A DNA stretch of 6,678 nucleotides from Thermoleophilia bacterium (GTDB lineage: Bacteria; Actinomycetota; Thermoleophilia; Gaiellales; Gaiellaceae). The stretch lies in the NCBI GenBank assembly GCA_016844515.1, contig JAERMP010000158.1:1-6678 (forward strand), written 5' to 3'. Position numbers and translations under genes: made by a program. Under the pieces are notes generated by a model. The model ran no database searches and was not told the DNA's origin. It saw only the letters and a list, made by a program, of their open reading frames with translations. Positions 1 through 4,842 of the stretch are shown piece by piece. Each line of letters begins with the position of its first letter. Positions within the stretch are counted from its first letter, which is position 1.

Positions 1-942
1 GGCACTGGCGGCTTCCTGCTCGCTGCGCACGAGTGGATCGCCCGCTCGTACCAGCTCGATCCCGACCAGAAGCGGCACCTGCGCTTCGACGCGCTCCGCG
101 GCTGGGAGATCGTGGACGCAACGGCGCGGCTCTGTGTCATGAACCTGCTCCTGCACGGGATCGGCTCGGAGGAGGCGGAGAGCCCGGTCCGAGTGGACGA
201 CGCGCTGAAGGCCGATCCGGGCGAGCGCTTCGAGATGGTGCTCACGAATCCGCCGTTCGGGCGCAAGTCGTCCATGACGTTCGTGTCCGAGGAGGGCCAG
301 GTGGCGCGGGAGGACCTCGTCGTCGTCCGCGACGACTTCTGGGCGTCCACGTCGAACAAGCAGCTCAACTTCGTTCAGCACGTGCGGACGCTGCTCGACA
401 TCGGCGGCCGTGCCGCGGTCGTCGTCCCGGACAACGTCCTCTTCGAGGGCGGCGCCGGGGAAACGGTACGGCGGAAGCTCCTGCACGAGTGCGACGTGCA
501 CACGCTCCTTCGCCTTCCGCCGGGCATCTGGTACGCGCCCGGGGTGAAGGCCAACGTCCTCTTCTTCGACCGCAAGCCGGCATCCGAGACGCCGTGGACG
601 CGCGAGCTCTGGGTCTACGACCTGCGGACGAACCAGCACTTCACCCTCAAGCAGAACCCGCTGCGCCGTGAGCACTTGCAGGAGTTCGTCGAGGCGTTCC
701 GGCCCGGCGAGCGTCACCTGCGCGAGGAGGCTGAGCGCTTCCGCTGCTTCTCGTACGACGATCTGATCCAGCGCGACAAGGTCTCGCTCGACATCACCTG
801 GCTCCGCGATGCGTCGCTCGAGGATATGGACGACCTGCCGCCGCCCGAGGTGCTGGCGCAGGAGATCGTCGACGATCTCGAAGCGGCGATCGCCGAGTTC
901 TCGGCGGTGGCCGAGAGCCTCGCTGCCCGCGACGCCGAGTAG
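1..942 (+). CDS. hsdM: Type I restriction-modification system DNA methyltransferase subunit HsdM, C-terminal 313 residues (5' end outside window)
   Basis: This is the modification subunit of a type I restriction-modification system. It transfers a methyl group from AdoMet to adenine N6 at the site chosen by the HsdS subunit. The reading frame is open from base 1 and starts with GTGGFL, the family's AdoMet-binding motif I, so the N-terminal helical domain lies upstream. The N6-adenine catalytic motif NPPF is at visible residues 83-86, preceded by VLT and followed by GRKSS. The C-terminal part has the usual HsdM features: a VSLDITWLRD segment near residues 261-270, then an acidic helix (EIVDDLEAA) that in this family contacts HsdS. 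A GTG at 112 could be misread as the start, but that would discard motif I. No hsdS or hsdR follows within the window, so they must lie upstream or elsewhere. The protein looks intact to its TAG stop. Family assignment is firm; the recognition sequence cannot be inferred. Confidence 0.95.
   Translation, partial: GTGGFLLAAHEWIARSYQLDPDQKRHLRFDALRGWEIVDATARLCVMNLLLHGIGSEEAESPVRVDDALKADPGERFEMVLTNPPFGRKSSMTFVSEEGQVAREDLVVVRDDFWASTSNKQLNFVQHVRTLLDIGGRAAVVVPDNVLFEGGAGETVRRKLLHECDVHTLLRLPPGIWYAPGVKANVLFFDRKPASETPWTRELWVYDLRTNQHFTLKQNPLRREHLQEFVEAFRPGERHLREEAERFRCFSYDDLIQRDKVSLDITWLRDASLEDMDDLPPPEVLAQEIVDDLEAAIAEFSAVAESLAARDAE
862..879. repeat. Perfect 18-bp palindrome inside hsdM
   Basis: GAGATCGTCGACGATCTC reads identically on both strands, with no loop and a GTCGAC centre. 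It encodes the EIVDDL segment of the HsdM C-terminal helix. The amino acids and the GC-rich codon preference together make such a palindrome much likelier than in random DNA, so it may have no function. Confidence 0.5.
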
Positions 943-954
943 GTCTTCGGGCGA

Positions 955-960
955 TACGCT
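955..960 (+). promoter_or_regulatory. Possible -10 element (TACGCT) for a leaderless transcript
   Basis: TACGCT fits the actinobacterial TAnnnT -10 pattern and ends 8 bases before the ATG at 969, so transcription could start at or next to the start codon. This agrees with the lack of a Shine-Dalgarno sequence in the 26-base gap after hsdM. No convincing -35 hexamer is visible. The motif is short and degenerate, so this is only a suggestion. Confidence 0.3.
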
Positions 961-968
961 GAACGGCC

Positions 969-1739
969 ATGGCACGGGCTGGGCTCGTGGTGGGTGCGGT
1001 TGCAGCGGCGCTCGCGCTCGGTGCTGCCGCTGCCTGGTTCTTCCTTTTGCGCGACACAGCCGAACCGGTCGGCGTCGACGAGGCCGTTACGAGCTTCCGC
1101 ACGAATACGGAGCCCACGCCTGCCGCGCCGTCGCCGATTCCCGAAGGCGTCTACGTCTACGTGACGGACGGGTACGAGAAGACCGATGCGCTTACCGGCG
1201 TCACGCATCGCTATCCGAGGCGCTCGACGATCACGATCACTGCGGCTGACTGCGGGGTCAGCCTGCTCTGGCGCGCACTCGACGGCCGCTCGACCGAGTG
1301 GATCTACTGCGTCGGTGGGAAAGGCTGGTCAATCGCTCGGCAGGACGAGCGACACACGTTCTTCGGTCGCACCGAGCGGACGACCTACGTGTGCGAGACG
1401 ACTCCGATCCGGCCGGCCGAGCCGTCGGTCGGAATGCGCTGGCCGGTCCTCGACTGCGGCACGGGCGAAGCGGACGAGAGAGGCACGGTGCGAGTCATCG
1501 GGTTGCCGCAGGTTCGGGTCGGCAACGTGGAGGTCGCGACCGTTCACGTTCGGAAGACGACGAGGTTCGCGGGGGAGATTCGAGGGACCTCGCGGCACGA
1601 CATCTGGTTCGACTCGAAGTCGGGCGTGCCGGTGAAGATGGTCATGGTGAGCCGGACGACGAACGACTCGCCTGTCGGGGACGTGCACTACGAGGAGGAC
1701 GTCACCCTGCTTCTCACCTCGCTGACGCCCCGGCGGTGA
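969..1739 (+). CDS. Membrane-anchored extracytoplasmic protein of unknown function, four cysteines
   Basis: I cannot assign this 256-residue protein to a function. A hydrophobic stretch at residues 5-27 (rich in Ala, Leu and Val, ending AAWFFLL) has no lipobox, so it is probably an uncleaved signal anchor with the rest outside the membrane. A Pro/Ala/Thr-rich linker (about 46-58) leads into a domain starting EGVYVYVTDGYE at 59-70. The cysteines at 95, 114, 142 and 163 could form two disulfides. The C-terminal half (about 172-252) alternates short polar and hydrophobic segments, as in a beta-rich fold. Its DIWFDSKSGVPVKM segment (211-224) recalls the end of DUF3108- or LolA-like lipid-binding barrels, but that likeness is weak. 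The start is the ATG just after a TACGCT element, 26 bases past hsdM. The stop overlaps the acyltransferase GTG by four bases, so it probably heads the envelope-lipid operon. That the coding sequence is real is nearly certain; its role is open. Confidence 0.88.
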   Translation: MARAGLVVGAVAAALALGAAAAWFFLLRDTAEPVGVDEAVTSFRTNTEPTPAAPSPIPEGVYVYVTDGYEKTDALTGVTHRYPRRSTITITAADCGVSLLWRALDGRSTEWIYCVGGKGWSIARQDERHTFFGRTERTTYVCETTPIRPAEPSVGMRWPVLDCGTGEADERGTVRVIGLPQVRVGNVEVATVHVRKTTRFAGEIRGTSRHDIWFDSKSGVPVKMVMVSRTTNDSPVGDVHYEEDVTLLLTSLTPRR

Positions 1740-2692
1740 GCGTGCGGGGACGAGTCGACGCGCTGCGTCTTGCACCGGACGGAAAGCCGCGTCCGGACGC
1801 TCCGTTCGGCCAGGGCCCGCTCGCGGCTCGAGTTTTGCGAGGCGCGATCATCGGAGCGAGTGCAGTCGCGAGCCGCCTGCCCGAGGGTGTGCTCAGGCCG
1901 TTGGCGGACACCGGCTCCACGCTCGAGTGGGCGTGCCGCCCCGCAAAACGCCGCCGGCTCGCCTCGAACCTCTGCCACACGCTTGGACTTCCACCGGATC
2001 ATCCGGAGGTCGCGGCGCTCGTCCGGCGCGAGATACGAAACGAAGCCCGTCGCTCGGCCGCTTTCCTCTGGGCGATCGCCAGACCCGAGGAGCTCATCGC
2101 CACGACCGAGATCCGCGGTCGCGAGCACATCGACGCGGCGCTGGCTGGTGGACACGGTGTCCTGCTCGTGTCGACACACGTCGGAGGCTGGGAGGTGGCG
2201 ACCGCACTGCCCAAAGCGATCGTTTCGGTCCCGACGACGGCGATCGTCACCGACGACTGGCTTGCGTGGGCTGTCGAGGGTCTTCGCATCCGCCTGGGGC
2301 TCGGGATCATGTACGACTCCGAACCGGCTTCGAAGGCGGCTCGGCTGCTTCGCGACGGCCAGGCGATCCTCGTCCTCGGGGACTACGCGAAGGAGTGGAT
2401 GCGGACGTATCCCGTGCGGCTCCTCGACGCCGTGGCCGAGCTTCCTGCGGGCATTGCTTCGCTTGCGCGTCTCTGCGGGACTCCTGTCGTGCCGTTCAGC
2501 GTCCTTCCCGTTGCGCTCTGCCGATGGCGGGTCGAGATCGAGCCGCCGCTCGATCCTCCGGCGCGGGACGGTGGCGTCGAAGCGGAGCAGTCCCTCCTGC
2601 AGCAGCTCGCAGATCGCTGGACGGCAACGTTGCGCGCGAATGCGGAACACTGGGCGGCCGTGTATCCGATGACCTGGCGTGAGGCCGAGTGA
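1736..2692 (+). CDS. LpxL/HtrB/PatA-family lysophospholipid acyltransferase (lipid A lauroyl- or phosphatidylinositol-mannoside acyltransferase-like)
   Basis: Members of this LPLAT family move an acyl chain from acyl-CoA or acyl-ACP onto a sugar or glycerol hydroxyl of a membrane lipid at the inner face of the cytoplasmic membrane. The 318-residue length is typical. The catalytic signature H-x4-E is H148-VGGW-E153, preceded by the strand GVLLVST. The block LPAGIASLARLCGTPVVPF (236-254) matches the family's 'PAG..LA...G.PVVP' region, and NAEHWAAVYPMTW (302-314) matches its C-terminal 'PE.W...RRW' end. The first ~60 residues contain a moderately hydrophobic segment (33-47), as in membrane-associated relatives. 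I chose GTG 1736: it overlaps the preceding TGA as GTGA and removes an implausible upstream extension. No lipid A genes are nearby, and a GC-rich actinobacterium would use this fold for a PIM-like or other glycolipid. Family is firm; substrate is unknown. The neighbouring PAP2 and UPF0104 proteins suggest a shared lipid product. Confidence 0.9.
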   Translation: MSVRGRVDALRLAPDGKPRPDAPFGQGPLAARVLRGAIIGASAVASRLPEGVLRPLADTGSTLEWACRPAKRRRLASNLCHTLGLPPDHPEVAALVRREIRNEARRSAAFLWAIARPEELIATTEIRGREHIDAALAGGHGVLLVSTHVGGWEVATALPKAIVSVPTTAIVTDDWLAWAVEGLRIRLGLGIMYDSEPASKAARLLRDGQAILVLGDYAKEWMRTYPVRLLDAVAELPAGIASLARLCGTPVVPFSVLPVALCRWRVEIEPPLDPPARDGGVEAEQSLLQQLADRWTATLRANAEHWAAVYPMTWREAE

Positions 2693-3393
2693 GGACGTTC
2701 TCGGCCAGGCGTGAGGCAACCCTCGCACTCGCCGTTTACGGGTTGTATCTGCTCGTTCGAGCGCTGGTGTTGTGCAGTAATGGCCGTGCGCGGGCGCACC
2801 GGAACGCCGAGCGGATCGTCGCCGCCGAGGAGCGACTCGGGATCGACGTCGAGCCGGCGTTGCAGCGCGCCGTGCTCCGTTTCCCGCGCACGGTGCACGG
2901 ACTCAACGTCGGATACGCCGCCTTCAACGTGACGCTGACCCTCGGCTGGCTCCTCCTTCTCTATCGCCGGCGTGATCCCGCGTACCACCAGCTGAGACGC
3001 GCATGCCAGGGCGCGTATGTCGCCGCACAGCCGATCTTCCTTCTGTTTCCGACGGAGCCTCCACGAGCCCTCGACGGCTTCGTGGACACGATGGCGGAGA
3101 TCAGCGGGTTCGACCTCGAGCACCCCGTCCTCGTTCGGCTCTACAACCCGGTCGCGGCGATGCCGAGCCTGCACGTCGCGTTCGCCGTGCTCACCGGTGC
3201 GGCAATCGCAGAGCGGACCGGGTCGCGTGTCGTCAAGAGCGCGGCGTACGCCTACCCGCCGCTGGTCTCGTTCATCGTCGCAGCGACGGGAAACCACTAC
3301 GTGCTCGACGCGGTCGCCGGGGCCGCGCTCGGGTTGGGGGCGAGGCGCGCGCTCGGTTCTCGACGGTGCCTGGCACCGAATGGTGAAAAGTGA
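2689..3393 (+). CDS. PAP2_3-type membrane phosphatase/phosphotransferase (inositol phosphorylceramide synthase-like)
   Basis: This 234-residue multi-pass membrane protein belongs to the PAP2 superfamily, whose members hydrolyse lipid phosphates or transfer a phospho-headgroup through a phospho-histidine. Two core motifs are clear: AAMPSLHVAFAV (156-167), with catalytic-motif H162, and ATGNHYVLDAVAG (199-211), with H203 and D207. The classical first motif K-x6-RP is absent. FPTEPPR (120-126) stands in its place, which is the pattern of the PAP2_3 branch that includes fungal Aur1-like phosphotransferases. Hydrophobic segments lie near 11-28, 76-92, 107-120, 158-174, 187-199 and 207-217. The GTG start at 2689 overlaps the acyltransferase TGA by four bases, with a weak purine-rich stretch (GTGAGG) just upstream. 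Coupling to an acyltransferase and a flippase-like protein points to lipid or polyprenyl-phosphate headgroup processing. Whether it acts as a phosphatase or a phosphotransferase cannot be decided. The last eight residues are encoded across a DNA dyad. Confidence 0.9.
   Translation: MRTFSARREATLALAVYGLYLLVRALVLCSNGRARAHRNAERIVAAEERLGIDVEPALQRAVLRFPRTVHGLNVGYAAFNVTLTLGWLLLLYRRRDPAYHQLRRACQGAYVAAQPIFLLFPTEPPRALDGFVDTMAEISGFDLEHPVLVRLYNPVAAMPSLHVAFAVLTGAAIAERTGSRVVKSAAYAYPPLVSFIVAATGNHYVLDAVAGAALGLGARRALGSRRCLAPNGEK
3364..3378. repeat. Perfect dyad (CGGTGCC-T-GGCACCG) at the PAP2/UPF0104 junction
   Basis: Two 7-base arms surround a single T. As RNA it could form a 6-bp stem with a CTG loop, ending 11 bases before the GTG of the next gene. 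It codes for part of the PAP2 C-terminal tail. No T-run follows, so it is not an intrinsic terminator. It could be a protein-binding dyad, a translation-modulating hairpin, or one copy of a dispersed palindromic repeat. Confidence 0.5.
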
Positions 3394-4418
3394 GCGCCGA
3401 TTTATCCACAGGGCGGCCGGTTCCTCCGGTTTGGAAGGTGGCGCTCGGGGTGGTCGTGGCCGCACTCGTCGTCATCGGCGTCGGGCTCCTGATCGCGCGG
3501 GCTGCCGGGTTCGCCGCGGTCCGGGATGCGATCGAGCAAGCCGATTCGACCTGGTTCCTCGTGTGCTTCGGTGCGCAGGTGGCCGCACTCGCCGGCTACG
3601 CCGCTGTCGTCCGCGAGGCGCTGCGGTGGAATGACGGTCCGGATCCGGGCTTCGGTCTGGGCGCTCACGTCATGCTCGCGAGCATCGGGGCGACGCGCGT
3701 CTTCGCCGCCGGGGGAGCGGGTGCGCTCGCCGCGACGTACTGGTGCTTTCGCCGCGCGCGCTTTGCTCAGCGGGAGGCGCTGGTGCGTGTCCTCGGCTTC
3801 AACACGCTCTTCTACGTCGTCTTCGGTGTGGGTGCTTGGACCGCGGCTCTGCTTTCGACCGTTGACGTCTGGGGCGATGCTCCGCTCGCGCTCACCGCTC
3901 CCTGGCTCGTGGTGATCCCCCTCTGCTTTGCGGCGGCGGCTTTCGTCACGCAGCCCGTACGCGTCGAACGCCTGACGGCGCCGGGCGGGTCGCTCGTTCA
4001 CCGCGGGCTCTCGTATGCGATTGCCGGGACGGCGTGGGTGCGAGCGGTGCTGCCGTATCGCACGGGACGACGTTCGCTCAGCTGGTCTCTCCTCTACTGG
4101 GTCGGGAACGTCGCGTGCCTCTGGGCGGCGCTCAGCTCCGTCGGCGAGTCGTTGCCGCTACCGGAGCTCGTGCTCGCGTTCGCTACCGGCCACGCAGCGA
4201 CAATCCTCCCGCTCCCGCTGGGCGGCGTGGGAGGCGTCGATGCGGCGATGACCTATGCGCTCACGGTCGTAGGCGTTCCTCTCGCGCCCGCGCTTGTCGC
4301 CGTCGCCGTCTACCGACTCTTCGCGTTCTGGGTGCCGACGATTCCTGCACTCGCCGCACTCGCGCTTCTACCGCGTGCCGGCCGAGGGCTCGAGCGTGCG
4401 GCCGCGATCCGGGCCTAA
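3390..4418 (+). CDS. UPF0104 / lysylphosphatidylglycerol synthase TM-region family protein, probable lipid flippase-like membrane protein
   Basis: This 342-residue protein is almost entirely membrane-embedded, with about eight hydrophobic segments (near 15-36, 55-72, 91-117, 135-155, 167-186, 206-221, 231-250 and 258-326, the last covering more than one helix). It matches the family seen as the flippase half of MprF and as stand-alone UPF0104 proteins. Diagnostic blocks are RVFAAGGAGALAATYW (103-118) and ILPLPLGGVGGVDAAMTYAL (272-291), followed by VYRLFAFWVP (308-317). There is no lysyl-transferase domain, so it is not an aminoacyl-lipid synthase. In stand-alone form it is more likely to move or help move a lipid-linked intermediate across the membrane; this is inference from the family. 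The GTG at 3390 overlaps the PAP2 TGA as GTGA. Codon 5 is TTA, the only in-frame TTA I noticed in the window, and lies in a perfect DnaA-box sequence. Translation is probably coupled to the PAP2 gene. Confidence 0.88.
   Translation: MSADLSTGRPVPPVWKVALGVVVAALVVIGVGLLIARAAGFAAVRDAIEQADSTWFLVCFGAQVAALAGYAAVVREALRWNDGPDPGFGLGAHVMLASIGATRVFAAGGAGALAATYWCFRRARFAQREALVRVLGFNTLFYVVFGVGAWTAALLSTVDVWGDAPLALTAPWLVVIPLCFAAAAFVTQPVRVERLTAPGGSLVHRGLSYAIAGTAWVRAVLPYRTGRRSLSWSLLYWVGNVACLWAALSSVGESLPLPELVLAFATGHAATILPLPLGGVGGVDAAMTYALTVVGVPLAPALVAVAVYRLFAFWVPTIPALAALALLPRAGRGLERAAAIRA
3402..3410 (+). promoter_or_regulatory. Perfect match to the DnaA-box consensus (TTATCCACA)
   Basis: All nine bases equal the strong DnaA-box consensus, yet the site lies inside codons 5-7 of the UPF0104 gene. 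It is AT-rich against its surroundings, and no second box or AT-rich unwinding region is visible nearby, so this is not an origin. It could be an isolated DnaA-binding site that titrates DnaA or regulates this operon, or chance. The sequence match is certain; function is not. Confidence 0.35.
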
Positions 4419-4419
4419 C

Positions 4420-4425
4420 TACGAT
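4420..4425 (+). promoter_or_regulatory. Possible -10 element (TACGAT) for a leaderless transcript
   Basis: TACGAT is a good TAnnnT -10 match, ending 7 bases before the ATG at 4433. Transcription would begin at or beside the start codon, and no Shine-Dalgarno sequence is present in the 14-base gap. It overlaps the end of the UPF0104 gene's stop region. No clear -35 is visible. The same layout precedes the gene at 969, which adds modest support. Confidence 0.35.
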
Positions 4426-4432
4426 TCGGTTG

Positions 4433-4840
4433 ATGCGACTCGTCGGCCTCGCGGTTGCCGTTCTGACGCTTGCGTCGGCCGCGGCCGCGGCGAACCCTGT
4501 CAGGGCCACCATGACGACGAGCTCGGCCAAGCCGGTCGTCGATCAGCCGTGGCGCTGGACCGTGACGGTGAAGAACGACTCGGGCAAGCCCGTTACCGCG
4601 AAGATGCGCCTCCAGATCCTGCTCGGCTCGACCGTGGTGGGCTGTTGGAAAGGCACGGCGATGACGCAATGCTCGGGCGCGAACGCCGGAACCTGGATCG
4701 CCTTCAGGGGAAGGCGAAGCGGCGTCATCACCTGGCCGGCGGAGTCGGTGGGAATCAAGCTCACGTTTCAGGCGGTCGTGGTCGCCCAGACGCGGACGCT
4801 ACGGCTGCGCGCGCCGGTTACGGTCCAGCCAGCTCGCTAG
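4433..4840 (+). CDS. Small secreted protein of unknown function, probable beta-sandwich with one disulfide
   Basis: The 135-residue product begins with a textbook signal peptide: MRLVGLAVAVLTLASAAAAA, with likely cleavage near residue 20 before NPV. The mature ~115 residues alternate polar and hydrophobic positions, for example WRWTVTVKN (40-48), MRLQILLG (58-65), IKLTFQAVVVA (108-118) and TLRLRAPVTV (122-131). This suggests an Ig-like or fibronectin-like beta-sandwich. Cysteines at 71 (GCWKG) and 80 (TQCSG) could pair. There is no lipobox, sorting signal or catalytic motif that I recognise. I chose the ATG at 4433, where the signal peptide begins; the adjacent in-frame TTG at 4430 is an alternative, and longer upstream extensions only read through the UPF0104 gene. 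It lies 14 bases after that gene and may be co-transcribed, or start from its own TACGAT promoter. Its role is unknown; a surface-exposed or cell-wall-associated function is inference. Confidence 0.85.
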   Translation: MRLVGLAVAVLTLASAAAAANPVRATMTTSSAKPVVDQPWRWTVTVKNDSGKPVTAKMRLQILLGSTVVGCWKGTAMTQCSGANAGTWIAFRGRRSGVITWPAESVGIKLTFQAVVVAQTRTLRLRAPVTVQPAR

Positions 4841-4842
4841 AC

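Noticed and set aside
33..671. A 212-codon frame overlapping hsdM
   Set aside because: It is a frame shadow rich in Arg, Ala and Gly. The HsdM frame carries GTGGFL and NPPF.
1298..1735. Upstream extension of the acyltransferase reading frame
   Set aside because: It overlaps the whole second half of the preceding gene and its translation looks like shadow sequence. The GTG at 1736 overlapping the TGA is far more plausible.
3364..3393. Intrinsic terminator between the PAP2 and UPF0104 genes
   Set aside because: The dyad is followed by an A/G-rich stretch rather than T residues, and the genes overlap.
3364..3420. Replication origin suggested by the DnaA box and dyad
   Set aside because: There is only one box, no AT-rich unwinding region, and no dnaA, dnaN or parAB gene nearby.
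1688..3465. Long - strand open frames (346 and 360 codons) opposite the acyltransferase and PAP2 genes
   Set aside because: They are Arg-rich without recognisable motifs and lie opposite genes with clear family signatures on the + strand.
4034..4432. Upstream extension of the small secreted protein
   Set aside because: It reads through the UPF0104 gene in another frame. A proper signal peptide begins exactly at the ATG at 4433.
4480..4492. GC-only palindromic run (CCGCGGCCGCGG) in the small secreted protein gene
   Set aside because: It simply encodes the alanine run of the signal peptide with GC-rich codons.
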